A stretch of 64,000 nucleotides of DNA, taken from contig JAUIFP010000006.1 in assembly GCA_030430365.1 (NCBI GenBank), positions 1 through 64,000 of the forward strand, written 5' to 3'. Position 1 is the stretch's first letter, and each line of letters begins with the position of its first letter. Positions 26,083-34,561 of this stretch are shown here, piece after piece. This stretch comes from Alphaproteobacteria bacterium. Lineage in GTDB: Bacteria; Pseudomonadota; Alphaproteobacteria; Sphingomonadales; Sphingomonadaceae. The notes beneath the pieces are model-generated. The model was not told the origin of the DNA, searched no databases, and saw nothing but the letters and a program-made list of their open reading frames with translations. Both the position numbers and the translations under genes were made by a program.

Positions 26083-28443
26083 TCAGAAGCGGAAAGTTGC
26101 GGAGACGGAGGCATTGCGGCCGGGGCGCGTATAGGCATCGATCACGCTGGAACTTTCGGAGAGGCCGCGTACGTCGCTCCACACCGCGTAGGTTTCGTCG
26201 GTGATGTTGAACACGCCCGCGCGCAGCGTCAGCATCTCCGCGATGCGCAGAAAGGCTGTCGCATCGAGAATGGTCGAAGCGTCGGGGCGGAAATAGGTGG
26301 GATCCGTGCGCACCTTCTGCTTGCGGGCATGATGCGTCACGATCAGTTCGCCGCCGAAAAGGCCGCCCGGATCGCGATAGCCAAGCCCGAGGACCATATT
26401 GACCGGATCGATGGAATCGAGCGGAATCGTGCCACCGCCAGTGACGATCTCGTCACCCTTGGCATAGGCGATCGCAAAACGCCCGGTTATGCCGCTTTCC
26501 AGCTTGAGGCTGGCCTTCGCCGCGACGCCTTCGATCTCCACCTCGCCGATATTGATGTATTTGTAGATCGCCGGGTCTTGCGGCGTGAAGGATCCGGAAA
26601 CCGCGGCCTGTTCGATGAAGTCGGTATAGTCGGCACGAAAAGCCGTGGCAGAAAGCGTGAGATTGCCGCTCACATAGCGGATGCCGCCTTCCCAGCTTTC
26701 GCTGCGCTCCGGCCCGAGATCGGGATTGGGCTCGGACGTGTAGCCGAAGGCGATATTGCCGAAATAGTTGTTCACCTGGAACGGCGTCGGCGCGCGAAAG
26801 CCCTGGGCATAGCTGGCGAATAGGCGGACCGTATCGCCCAGCTTGGCGACCGCGCCCAGCTTTGGCGACAGCCGCGAACCATCTTGCTCCGCCTGGCTCA
26901 GCGCCGGGTAGAGCGGATCGTCCTGCGGATCGAGCTTGTAGAAGTCGAAACGCAGCGCGGGATACAGCGTCAGCGCGCCGTCCAGAAGCGCGATGTCGTC
27001 ACCCAGGAACAGGCCGCCAAGCGTGAAATCGGTTTCCGGAAAGGCGCTGGTAGGGAAGGTTTCCCCGCTCGGCGGCACAGTGCCGTCGCGGATGCCCTTC
27101 TGGTTGGTCCAGTTGATGTCGCCGCCAAAGGTCAGGACATGGCGGATATCGCCGGTGCCGAAATCACTGCGGGCTTCGGCGGAAAAGCCCCAGACGCGGT
27201 TTTCGAACGTGTTGTAGCGTTCGCGGTCGGGAACCGAAGAGCCGCCGCCAAGATCGGAGCGATCTTCGTCGGTGAATTGGATGTCGTTGCCGTCCTGCCA
27301 ATAGGCGGCGACATGGGCGTAATCGATGGCGTCGGAACCGTCCGCGCTGCCCTCCCAAGTCCAGTCGAGAGAGACGCGGCCGCGCTTCGATTCATCGTCG
27401 GCGGTCAGATCGTCGACAATCCAGCTCGGCGACGGGCCGAACAGGAAGGCTGGGCCCTGGCCCGAAAGAACGTCGCTGTGGAGCTGGCGTTTCAGATATT
27501 CGCCGGTCAGGCGCAGTCGGTGACCGCCTTCGGACCAAACCAGCTTGCCCAGAAAGGCATCGGATTGTCCGCCTTGCGGGTTGGGCAGCGTGCGGCTGGA
27601 GCCGATCCCGTCCACTGTGCCCTTGTTCTTCAGTTCGCCGAAGTCGCGCCTGGTATAGGCAAGCAGCGCCGAGATATTGCCCGAACGGCCGGCCAGTGCC
27701 GCCGTTTGCGTGAACTCGTCGTCCGAAGAATTATACTGTGATCGGGCAAAGCCACCTACGGACGCATTCCCGCGCAGGAGGTCTTCGGGGTCAGACGTGG
27801 TGAAGCTGATCACGCCGGCCAGCCCGTCACTGCCATAGAGGGCGGATCCGGGGCCGCGCAGAATTTCCACCCGCTTGACCAGGCCGACATCGGTATAGCC
27901 GCCGCGTCCCGCATCCTGGGCGCCGAATTCGAAGCCTTGCGGGCTGCGGATGCCGTCCACCTGGATCAGCACGCGGTTGCCGCCGATCCCGCGAACGGTG
28001 AAGCTTTCGTTCTGGGCGCGGCCGGTCACGCCGAGCGCGGCGCCGAAGCGCGCCGGGGCACGCCGCACGGAAACGCCAGGCTCGAAACGGACAAGGTCCT
28101 TGATGTCGGTCGCCATCTGGTCGGCGATGTCCTGTTCGGTGATGACGGTCACGGTCGCCGGTGCGTCGTAAATTTCGATCGGAGTGCGCGTGGCGGTGAC
28201 GGTGATCCCGGGGCGCAGGCGGTCCAGCCAGTAAAGGCCGTCATTGCCCTGTGCGGCGGCAGGGGAGGCCATTGCCAGACTTCCGAGCGCCGATCCCAGC
28301 AGAAATGGAGCGAGCCCATACGCAAAGCCCCCACGCCCCTTGCGCACAGCTCGCTCCTCACGCGGCGCGGTACGACCGCGCGCCGCGAGAATGCCGATCC
28401 CGTTCGATCCGACGAAATTCCCCTGCATACCCCCTGAGCTCAC
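26083..28443 (-). CDS. TonB-dependent haem/haemoglobin-type receptor
   Basis: 786 aa. A GTG start with TTTGGAGGG upstream is preferred over the ATG at 28428. A long basic N-region is followed by a signal peptide (to about 64, ASPAAAQ). Plug domain: TVTATRTPIEIYDAPATVTVITEQDI, PGVSVRR, FTVRGIGGNRVLIQVDGIR, VEILRGPGSALYGSDGLAGVI, close to the haemoglobin/transferrin/lactoferrin receptor family. The beta barrel ends in the terminal aromatic (SVSATFRF). A Fur box lies directly upstream. With DUF6607 it forms an iron-responsive pair. Confidence 0.88.
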   Translation of the reverse strand: MSSGGMQGNFVGSNGIGILAARGRTAPREERAVRKGRGGFAYGLAPFLLGSALGSLAMASPAAAQGNDGLYWLDRLRPGITVTATRTPIEIYDAPATVTVITEQDIADQMATDIKDLVRFEPGVSVRRAPARFGAALGVTGRAQNESFTVRGIGGNRVLIQVDGIRSPQGFEFGAQDAGRGGYTDVGLVKRVEILRGPGSALYGSDGLAGVISFTTSDPEDLLRGNASVGGFARSQYNSSDDEFTQTAALAGRSGNISALLAYTRRDFGELKNKGTVDGIGSSRTLPNPQGGQSDAFLGKLVWSEGGHRLRLTGEYLKRQLHSDVLSGQGPAFLFGPSPSWIVDDLTADDESKRGRVSLDWTWEGSADGSDAIDYAHVAAYWQDGNDIQFTDEDRSDLGGGSSVPDRERYNTFENRVWGFSAEARSDFGTGDIRHVLTFGGDINWTNQKGIRDGTVPPSGETFPTSAFPETDFTLGGLFLGDDIALLDGALTLYPALRFDFYKLDPQDDPLYPALSQAEQDGSRLSPKLGAVAKLGDTVRLFASYAQGFRAPTPFQVNNYFGNIAFGYTSEPNPDLGPERSESWEGGIRYVSGNLTLSATAFRADYTDFIEQAAVSGSFTPQDPAIYKYINIGEVEIEGVAAKASLKLESGITGRFAIAYAKGDEIVTGGGTIPLDSIDPVNMVLGLGYRDPGGLFGGELIVTHHARKQKVRTDPTYFRPDASTILDATAFLRIAEMLTLRAGVFNITDETYAVWSDVRGLSESSSVIDAYTRPGRNASVSATFRF

Positions 28444-28456
28444 TCAACCCTCCAAA

Positions 28457-28471
28457 TGATAATAATAATGA
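28457..28471 (-). promoter_or_regulatory. Fur box upstream of the TonB receptor
   Basis: TGATAAT-A-ATAATGA matches the 7-1-7 Fur consensus TGATAATNATTATCA at 12 of 14 positions. It sits 13 bp before the receptor GTG, just outside the ribosome site, in otherwise GC-rich DNA. Repression in iron-replete cells is the expected behaviour. Confidence 0.8.
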
Positions 28472-28570
28472 GTCGCAGTAGCGTCTCTATGAGCGAGGCA
28501 TGCGCGCGTCAAGTCGGGTCCGGAAGATCCGGACAAATCAGGATGATTTTTTGTGGGGGATGAAGGCGGG

Positions 28571-29332
28571 TCAGCCCGCTTCGAGTAGCCCGGCAGTGCG
28601 CAGCATCAGGTCCTTGGCGCGCATTTGCATCGCCTCATTATTGCGGACCTTGGGGATCGCGACAGATAGAGCGCCGATCATTTCCTGATCGATCGCGACC
28701 ACGCGGCCGATACCGGTGATCCCGAGAGAATATTCTTCGTCGGTATATGCAAAACCGGTTTTGCGGACCTCTTCCAGCTGTTTGCGCAGCTTGGCTTCGG
28801 ACGTGATCGTTGCAGGTGTGAAACGTTCAAGTTTCGCCTGCGCGAAGAACCGGTCCAGTTCCTCTTCGGGCATGGCAGCAAGCAGGGCCTTGCCGGATGC
28901 CAGCGCATGCATGGGCAGCCGTGTCCCTGTTTCCACGGCGTAGCGCAGTGCCTGTTCGCTGCTCTCGGTCGCGATCGGTTCGACCTGCCAGTCGTTCTGG
29001 ACCCAGAAGGACACGGTTTCGTTCAATTGGACCCGCAGAGTTCTGACCAGCGGCGCCACTCTGTCGACCAGCGAGAAACCGCCGCTGCGGGCCTGCAATC
29101 GTTCCAGGCCGGGCCCCGTCGTGTAACGCCTGCCTTGGCGCAACAGATATCCCCGCTCCACAAGGGTGGAAAGCAGATAGGAAAGACTGCTAACGGGAAT
29201 TGCAAGGGCCGTAGAAATCTCCTGGGCGACCAGTGGACGGCCCGCCGCCACGACATATTCGATAATGTCGAGCGTGCGCGTCGCCGATTTGACGCTGCTG
29301 GTTGCCGGATTGTTCTGACTGTCCGCCGCCAA
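28571..29332 (-). CDS. IclR family transcriptional regulator
   Basis: 253 aa from a TTG with AGGGGG 6 nt upstream; the frame is open 19 codons further (TTG at 29389). N-terminal winged helix-turn-helix (about 15-75: ATRTLDIIEYVVAAGRPLVAQEISTAL...YLLSTLVERGYL) and a C-terminal ligand domain with MHALASGKALLAAMPEEELDRFF and EEYSLGITGIGRVV. IclR proteins commonly control aromatic catabolism. Divergent from the NTF2-SDR-DUF3237 operon, which it probably controls. Confidence 0.88.
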   Translation of the reverse strand: MAADSQNNPATSSVKSATRTLDIIEYVVAAGRPLVAQEISTALAIPVSSLSYLLSTLVERGYLLRQGRRYTTGPGLERLQARSGGFSLVDRVAPLVRTLRVQLNETVSFWVQNDWQVEPIATESSEQALRYAVETGTRLPMHALASGKALLAAMPEEELDRFFAQAKLERFTPATITSEAKLRKQLEEVRKTGFAYTDEEYSLGITGIGRVVAIDQEMIGALSVAIPKVRNNEAMQMRAKDLMLRTAGLLEAG

Positions 29333-29361
29333 GGCTGGCCCCCTAGAAAAGACGCCGCCAT

Positions 29362-29400
29362 CTATTTCATATATGCGAAAACGACGCAAGTGTGAAATAG
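29362..29400. promoter_or_regulatory. Inverted repeat in the iclR divergent promoter
   Basis: CTATTTCA and TGAAATAG are a perfect 8-bp inverted repeat with a 23-bp spacer, and a third ATTTCA lies at 29411. It is upstream of the preferred iclR start, so binding there could govern both iclR and the divergent operon. Candidate IclR site, by position. Confidence 0.45.
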
Positions 29401-29438
29401 CGTCACAGCCATTTCATGAGGCTTCTTGCCTGCCATCA

Positions 29439-29450
29439 TAACGATCGTTA
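29439..29450. promoter_or_regulatory. TAAC-N4-GTTA element, copy 1
   Basis: TAACGATCGTTA, a perfect 12-bp palindrome 20 bp before the NTF2-like ATG at 29471. A TTGCCT hexamer lies 7 bp upstream, with 16 bp to TTAGGA. Same half-sites as copies at 33493, 35878 and 40735. Confidence 0.6.
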
Positions 29451-29470
29451 GGAATCTGCATGGGAGAGCG

Positions 29471-29866
29471 ATGGATATGACCCGTACTGCGCAGGAAGAG
29501 GCAAACCTCAAGCTCGTGCTCGACATGTTCGAGAATGTGCTGATTCCCTTTGACAGCGGCGCAGTCGATCGCTTCATCGACGAAGACTATATCCAGCACA
29601 GCCAGCTGGCTCCTCCCGGGCGCGATGCGCTCAAGGCTTTCCTCGACACAGTCAAGGAGCAGAGCCCGCAAGGCGAGCACAGGATCCTGCGGGCCTTCGT
29701 CGACGAGGATCACGTCACCGTGCATTATCACGTCATCCGCTGGCCTGGCGATCCGGGCTTTGTGGTGATGGACATATTCCGCATCGAGAACGGCAAGATC
29801 AAGGAACATTGGGACGTAATGCAGGATGTGGTCGAAGGCGGCCCCAATCCGAATTCCCAATTTTGA
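29471..29866 (+). CDS. SnoaL/NTF2-like protein (1 of 4)
   Basis: 131 aa from ATG behind GGGAGAG; the frame is open 15 codons further. Small cone-shaped NTF2 fold of the SnoaL type: FIDEDYIQHSQLAPPGRDAL, HYHVIRWPGDPGFVVMDIFRIENGKIKEHWDV. SnoaL-like proteins act as cyclases, isomerases, dehydratases or retro-aldol enzymes with a pocket His/Asp (here QH in DYIQH and HWD). First gene of a plus-strand operon with an SDR and DUF3237; the role in the pathway is not set by sequence. Confidence 0.82.
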   Translation: MDMTRTAQEEANLKLVLDMFENVLIPFDSGAVDRFIDEDYIQHSQLAPPGRDALKAFLDTVKEQSPQGEHRILRAFVDEDHVTVHYHVIRWPGDPGFVVMDIFRIENGKIKEHWDVMQDVVEGGPNPNSQF

Positions 29867-29876
29867 GGGGCAAGGC

Positions 29877-30626
29877 ATGAGATTCGCTGGCAAGATCGTG
29901 CTCGTCTTCGGCGGCAATAGCGGGATGGGGCTTGCCGCGGCCAAGTCCTTCGCCGCGGAAGGTGCCAAGGTCCACATTACCGGCCGCAACCGGAAAACGC
30001 TGGATGAAGCAGTTGCCGAAATCCCGGGTAGCCGCGGCTATCAGGCCGATATTGCCGATATCGCCACGAGTGAAGACGTGGTGCAGCGTATCGAGGCCGA
30101 GGACGGGCGGATCGACGTGGTCTATATCAACGCCGGCGTTGGGGGCTTCGCCCCGCTGAGCGAGATCACGCCCGAAGCCTGGGATCATACCCACTCGATC
30201 AATCTCAAGGGCTGCGTTTTCGCGCTGCAGAAGGCAGTGAGGCTGATGGGTAAGGGCGGCGCGGCTGTCGTCACCGGATCGATCGGGGCGCATGCCAGTG
30301 TCCCGGGCAACGGCGTCTATGCTGCGGCCAAGGGCGGGCTTTATGCCGCGATGAAGGTTTTCGCGGGCGAGCTGGTGGGGCAGGGAATCCGGCTCAATAT
30401 GGTCAGCCCCGGCCCGATCGATACGCCGCTGCTCCACCGCAATCCCGGCATGGACGAGGATGCGGTGGAAATGCTGCGCCAGCAGATGATCAAGGCCGTT
30501 CCGATGCACCGCATGGGCGAGGCGGAGGAAGTCGCCAAGGCCGTGCTGTTCCTGGCCAGCGAAGATGCCTCATTCATAACTGCCGCCAATCTCTTCATCG
30601 ATGGCGGATTGCTGGAGCTGCGCTGA
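29877..30626 (+). CDS. Short-chain dehydrogenase/reductase
   Basis: 249 aa from ATG 10 bp behind the NTF2 gene. Classical SDR: cofactor motif GGNSGMG (about 12-18), NAG-equivalent NAGVGGF, catalytic Ser in VTGSIGAH (about 140) and Tyr/Lys in VYAAAKGG (about 153-157), C-terminal DGGLLEL. The Arg-rich cofactor strand TGRNRKTL suggests NADP(H). Likely oxidises or reduces a side-chain hydroxyl or keto group of an aromatic substrate. Confidence 0.9.
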   Translation: MRFAGKIVLVFGGNSGMGLAAAKSFAAEGAKVHITGRNRKTLDEAVAEIPGSRGYQADIADIATSEDVVQRIEAEDGRIDVVYINAGVGGFAPLSEITPEAWDHTHSINLKGCVFALQKAVRLMGKGGAAVVTGSIGAHASVPGNGVYAAAKGGLYAAMKVFAGELVGQGIRLNMVSPGPIDTPLLHRNPGMDEDAVEMLRQQMIKAVPMHRMGEAEEVAKAVLFLASEDASFITAANLFIDGGLLELR

Positions 30627-31144
30627 TGGCCGACGGACCTTTCACACCGCCATTTTCAACCTTCGATAATCCGCGGCTGGAATTTGCGATGGAGGTCCGG
30701 CTGACCTTCCCGGAAACCTATGCCATGCCCGATGTGCCGGCCGGCGGCATGCGCAGCGCGGTGCTGGTGGAAGGCGGCACGTTCGAAGGCCCGCATATCA
30801 AGGGGCGTGCCGTCCCGCATTCCGGCGGCGATTATGCCTATTTCCGGCCGGATGACGTTGCCTGCTTCGATGCGCGTTATCTGCTGGAAGAAGAAGATGG
30901 CACGCTGATCCTGCTCAACAATCGCGGTTTCCTGTGGGGGCGCAAGCCGGACACGATGCAGCGCCTGCGCGATTGGGCCTTTGCCGATGGCGCGCCGGTG
31001 GAGGAACAGGAATATTATCTGCGCGGCAATCCCACTTTCGAATGCCCGAAAGGCAAGCATGACTGGCTGACCAAGCATGTATTCGTCGGGGTCGGGCAGC
31101 GGCGGGCAGATGGCAATGTGCTGCGCTATTACGCGCTGACTTGA
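30626..31144 (+). CDS. DUF3237 family protein
   Basis: 172 aa; its ATG shares one base with the SDR stop (TGATG). Predicted beta-barrel: LEFAMEVRLTFPETYAM, GGTFEGPHIKGRAVPHSGGDYAYFRPDDVACFDARYLLEEEDGTLILLNNRG, and a closing FVGVGQRR-DGNVLRYYAL. The family has no established chemistry but recurs in aromatic and terpenoid catabolic clusters. Third gene of the operon. Confidence 0.82.
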   Translation: MADGPFTPPFSTFDNPRLEFAMEVRLTFPETYAMPDVPAGGMRSAVLVEGGTFEGPHIKGRAVPHSGGDYAYFRPDDVACFDARYLLEEEDGTLILLNNRGFLWGRKPDTMQRLRDWAFADGAPVEEQEYYLRGNPTFECPKGKHDWLTKHVFVGVGQRRADGNVLRYYALT

Positions 31145-31597
31145 AGCGCGCCATGCGCGGCCAAACACTTCCCGGCTAGTATTCCGCTCCACTTCATGAC
31201 ATGCTTGACTTTGGCAAGGACGGCCAATGCGCTCAGGAAGCGCGTTGATTCTGGCTCACTCGTGGGCTGGGAAAGGTTGTTATTGCCTGTGTTCCGCTTG
31301 GTGTTCTCCCCCGATTCATGGGGTGAGTTTCGCAATTTCGAGTTTGAGGCTGACGATCCTGCACCCGCATTTGCGGAAGTGGATCGGCATAACAACCATG
31401 TGCGCGCCGAAATCTGGCAAGGCGCCACGATGTTGTGCTTTGTGGAAGCAACGCCCGCAGCTGGGAAGCTATGGATCGCCCATCCATCGGGAATCCGCAG
31501 TCTTCTGCAAACGCCAGCAGTGCCAAACAAAAAGGAAGACGACCATGCAATGGCCGCCTTCCCGGAGGACTGAACAAGGACAATAAATCATCCTCCT

Positions 31598-31645
31598 GAG
31601 GCCTGGGCCTCACGGATAGTTAAGTCCTGTTAGGGCCTAGGCCCT
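31598..31645. repeat. Paired GC-rich palindromes
   Basis: GAGGCC-TG-GGCCTC (31598-31611) and the perfect 14-bp palindrome AGGGCCTAGGCCCT (31632-31645) lie 20 bp apart. Neither is followed by a T-run. Function unknown. Confidence 0.55.
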
Positions 31646-31752
31646 GTCATATAAATTGATAACCCTGAGGTTGGTTCCCCGGGGATAGGGCGCGGTGCAT
31701 CCGGACGCAGCAAATCGGCTTGGCAGGCCGCTGCATTCGCTGTCATGTAGCG

Positions 31753-31789
31753 AGGAAGAAAAAAGGCCCGACCGTTGCCGGCCGGGCCT
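31753..31789 (-). terminator. Intrinsic terminator for the stilbene dioxygenase gene
   Basis: On the minus strand AGGCCCG-12 nt-CGGGCCT forms a hairpin with extra internal pairing, followed by TTTTTTCTTCC. It lies about 180 bp behind the dioxygenase stop, giving a long 3' untranslated region. Confidence 0.85.
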
Positions 31790-31970
31790 GGAAGTTTTGG
31801 GAGAGGATGCCTGAAAGGCAGGTTCGATATGCTCCATGGCTCCCGAATAGAAAATCGACTTAAACGCACCACCCGTTGCATTCTTTGCAACACTCGCGGC
31901 AGCCGCGGGCTACAGCCTTAAAATACGCCGATATTTTCTTGAAAAAAATGTCCTGCCTTGACGCTTCAGC

Positions 31971-33458
31971 CTATTTGAGGGCCGAGCGGTTGAGCTTTTC
32001 GCGGCTCACCCAGGTTCCGTGGACCTGGCTTCTGAGAGCCATTCCCGTTTTCACCTTTGCGACGGGGCCTGCAGCGACGTCGCCGGCATCGATGATCCAG
32101 AGCTGCGAGGTATAGTCGCCGGGTATCTGCCGGGCAGGATCGGGATCCTTCGGCAGATCGACTACACTCAGCAGCCAGCCATCGTGCCCGCGCGAGCGTG
32201 ACGGGACATGGGCCGGTTCGCTAATCCCGGCGCCGGGCGGCAGGCCAAGCATTTCCAGATGGCCGTTGCCCGGTTCGATCCGCAGCAGGCAATTGAAGTT
32301 GGCACCCACAGGCCCGCCGGGCATGGGTGGGCCGCCTTCGGGGTTCATGCTCAGATACCAGGCATGGCTGTAGGGCCGGCCCTGATCCTTGTCGGCCAGC
32401 CGCGGCAGATCGCCGGTGGGACCCAGGGGGCGCTCCGAAATTTCCGGATTTTCCTGCGACAGGTCGATCGTCCAGCGGGTTAGCGCGCCTTCCACTTCCG
32501 GTTGCGGAATATCGATGCCGCCGGCCTCCCGCATGAAGGGGAAGGCATTGGTGCTTGTCAGACACAGATCGATATGCAGCAGATCCCCGTCGTCGAAGGC
32601 ATTGACTTCATGGAACACGGAAACGCCGACTGGCCCCTTGATCCACCTGATCTCCTCGACCTTGCCGTAGCGCGGCATGACGCCCACCCAGCTTTCCAGA
32701 TCCTGCACATGCGCCCAATGTTCACCGCCGGATTCGATCCTCTCGAGGTCCGCGATGGTCGGAAAGATCGGGAAGACCGCGTATTTCTCCGTGATCACGA
32801 AATCGTGGATGGTCGAGAGATAGGGCTGTTCGAACCATTGTTCGGAAACCAGCTTCCCGTCCTTGTCGGCAATGCAATAGGCGACGTTCGGATCGCACAG
32901 GCCGCCAGCCTCGTAGCCGAAGAAGAACATCTCGCCGGTTTCGGCATCGATCCGCGGATGCGCCGTGAAGGTGGCCGATTTCAGCTTTCCGCCGAATGTC
33001 CACTTGCCGATGGTTTCCAGCGTATGCGGATTGATTTCGTGGCCGAGCCCGTCTTCCTTTGTCATGAACAGGCGGTTCGCGTGCCAGACGGGGGTCGTAT
33101 TGGCGACGGTGCGGTCCACGCCCTTGACGCTGGGATCGTCGGTAAACGGATTGCGGTAGCGCCCGAACAGGGCGCGCCGTGCTTCCTTTTCCGCCTTGTA
33201 GCGGTCGGTCTCGACATATCGGATGTCGAAATCGACGGCGCCGTCCTGAAAATGGAAGCGGCTGATCATGCCGTCGGCATTCAGGGCGATATCGTCTTCG
33301 AACATGGGCGGGTGCGCATTGTCGGGCACGGCCCGGAAAAAGGCGCCGTCGATGTCGTCGGGAATCTCTCCTTCAACTTCAAGATCGCGAAGCGTTATTT
33401 CCATCCGCCGTGGAGTGTTCGATCCGATAAAATGGATCGTTTGCGGAAAGGCTTCCAT
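31971..33458 (-). CDS. Lignostilbene dioxygenase-type carotenoid oxygenase
   Basis: 495 aa, GGGAG 8 nt before ATG. Seven-bladed propeller non-haem iron enzyme that cleaves the central C=C of hydroxylated stilbenes to two aromatic aldehydes. The four iron-binding histidines are at H167 (TAHPRID), H218 (STIHDF), H283 (FHEVNA) and H480 (VHGTW). Tyr101 and Lys134 (MTKEDG) fall at the positions I recall as contacting the substrate phenol in lignostilbene dioxygenase LsdA, supporting stilbene rather than carotenoid substrates. No signal peptide. Divergent from marR-NTF2, with a TAAC-N4-GTTA element in its putative promoter. Confidence 0.9.
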   Translation of the reverse strand: MEAFPQTIHFIGSNTPRRMEITLRDLEVEGEIPDDIDGAFFRAVPDNAHPPMFEDDIALNADGMISRFHFQDGAVDFDIRYVETDRYKAEKEARRALFGRYRNPFTDDPSVKGVDRTVANTTPVWHANRLFMTKEDGLGHEINPHTLETIGKWTFGGKLKSATFTAHPRIDAETGEMFFFGYEAGGLCDPNVAYCIADKDGKLVSEQWFEQPYLSTIHDFVITEKYAVFPIFPTIADLERIESGGEHWAHVQDLESWVGVMPRYGKVEEIRWIKGPVGVSVFHEVNAFDDGDLLHIDLCLTSTNAFPFMREAGGIDIPQPEVEGALTRWTIDLSQENPEISERPLGPTGDLPRLADKDQGRPYSHAWYLSMNPEGGPPMPGGPVGANFNCLLRIEPGNGHLEMLGLPPGAGISEPAHVPSRSRGHDGWLLSVVDLPKDPDPARQIPGDYTSQLWIIDAGDVAAGPVAKVKTGMALRSQVHGTWVSREKLNRSALK

Positions 33459-33492
33459 GCCCGAATTCTCCCAAATACGTTTGCACAGATCT

Positions 33493-33504
33493 TAACGAGT
33501 GTTA
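33493..33504. promoter_or_regulatory. TAAC-N4-GTTA element, copy 2
   Basis: TAACGAGTGTTA (reverse strand TAACACTCGTTA). On the minus strand TTGGCA, 16 bp, TTAAGA forms a plausible promoter for the dioxygenase, with the element covering the spacer and -10. It is in the gap between the dioxygenase and marR starts. Confidence 0.65.
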
Positions 33505-33592
33505 CGAAAGCTGCCAAGAAAGTTTGGCCGGATCATGGGATATAGCGAGCCGTGGCAGCGAGCAGACGGAATCCGGGAAGATGGGGAGCGCG

Positions 33593-34129
33593 ATGCAGGA
33601 CGATTTGATCCACGAAGGCCCGGATACATCCGCCGATCAGGCACGCATGCTGCACGATCTGCTGAAACTGGCCAATCGCCTGACGGCGCCCTTTTCCACC
33701 CATCTCGCCGATCGCTACCGGATCAGCCTGAATGAATTCCGCCTGCTGATGACGATTGGCCGGATTGGCGCGACCGCCAGCCACGAAGTGGCGGAAATCA
33801 CCGGCGTCAATGTCATGAGCGTGAGCCGGGCCGTTTCAACGCTCGAGCGCAACGGGCGCATCCATGTCGCGCTCGATCCCGCGAACCGCAGGCGCAAGGT
33901 GCTCACCCTGACAGCGGAAGGGCAGCGGCTCTATGAGATCATGCGTCCGCAGACCCTGACGGTTGCCGAGTTTCTTTTCAGCGAGCTGTCCGAGACCGAT
34001 GTTCATGCGCTCGACCGGATCCTCGCCCAATTGATCGATACGCTGGAAGCGCGCGACGAGAATGGCAATTCCGTGTTTCTTGAGGCAACGAAGCCGGGCG
34101 AAGACGCCGTGGTGGCGCAGGGAAAATAA
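33593..34129 (+). CDS. MarR family transcriptional regulator (1)
   Basis: 178 aa from ATG behind GGGGAG; ATGs further upstream in frame are less well placed. Winged helix: NEFRLLMTIGRIGATASHEVAEITGVNVMSVSRAVSTLERNGRIHVALDPANRRRKVLTLTAEG, the classic MarR core with the DPANRRRK wing. MarR proteins typically repress catabolic genes and are released by phenolic ligands. As one of the TAAC-N4-GTTA elements lies in its own promoter region, it is the leading candidate to bind them. The stop is followed 3 bp later by an NTF2-like gene. Confidence 0.9.
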   Translation: MQDDLIHEGPDTSADQARMLHDLLKLANRLTAPFSTHLADRYRISLNEFRLLMTIGRIGATASHEVAEITGVNVMSVSRAVSTLERNGRIHVALDPANRRRKVLTLTAEGQRLYEIMRPQTLTVAEFLFSELSETDVHALDRILAQLIDTLEARDENGNSVFLEATKPGEDAVVAQGK

Positions 34130-34132
34130 GCG

Positions 34133-34561
34133 ATGGATCTCGAGGAACGCCAGCAGGTGGAGCAGCAATGCACTCGCCTGATCAACCACTATGCCAATCT
34201 CAACGATGCGCAGGATTGGGAAGCGGTTGCCCAGCTTTATACAGAGGATGCCCATTTCCAGCGGCCCAGCGGCGGCGATCCGGTGATCGGGCGCGAGGCA
34301 ATTCTGGAAAGTTTCCTCGCCCGTGCCCCGCGCACGCAGCGCCATGTCATTGCCAATGCGGTGGTGGATGCCGAAGGGCCTGCCACCGCGCGTGCCTTCA
34401 GCGCCATCCTGCTGTTTCACGGCGATGCGGCAAAGGATGGCGAACTTCCGGCGATGGCGCCCAATTCGCCGCTGGTCGGCTGGTATCGGGACCTGATCGT
34501 GCTCACGCCGGAGGGGTGGCGTTTCCAGCAGCGGATCGGCGGGCTGGACTTCAGGCCGTGA
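34133..34561 (+). CDS. SnoaL/NTF2-like protein (2 of 4)
   Basis: 142 aa, starting 3 bp behind marR. SnoaL_4-like NTF2 fold: VEQQCTRLINHYANLNDAQDWEAVAQLYTEDAHFQRPSGG, GREAILESFLARAP-TQRHVIAN and WRFQQRIGGLDFRP. In sphingomonads an NTF2-fold enzyme (LdpA) turns a beta-1 diarylpropane diol into lignostilbene with loss of formaldehyde; the dioxygenase next door makes this gene a candidate for similar chemistry, but that is inference. Its last 11 bp overlap the MFS gene end on the other strand. Confidence 0.82.
   Translation: MDLEERQQVEQQCTRLINHYANLNDAQDWEAVAQLYTEDAHFQRPSGGDPVIGREAILESFLARAPRTQRHVIANAVVDAEGPATARAFSAILLFHGDAAKDGELPAMAPNSPLVGWYRDLIVLTPEGWRFQQRIGGLDFRP

Larger units (their letters stand above)
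31145..31970. other. 826-bp region without a convincing gene
   Basis: The gap lies between the DUF3237 operon (+) and the dioxygenase gene (-). Short ORFs occur on both strands, the longest plus-strand ones being 125 and 119 aa, but none has a ribosome site or recognisable domain. AT content is higher than in the neighbours. It contains GC-rich palindromes at 31598-31611 and 31632-31645, a TAAGTCCTGTTA sequence (31621-31632) one base off the TAAC-N4-GTTA element, and the terminator of the dioxygenase gene. It may be remnant DNA from a lost gene. Confidence 0.5.

Noticed and set aside
31196-31586. 125- and 119-aa ORFs in the gap behind DUF3237
   Set aside because: No ribosome site, no family resemblance, several competing frames on both strands; reported as an empty gap instead.
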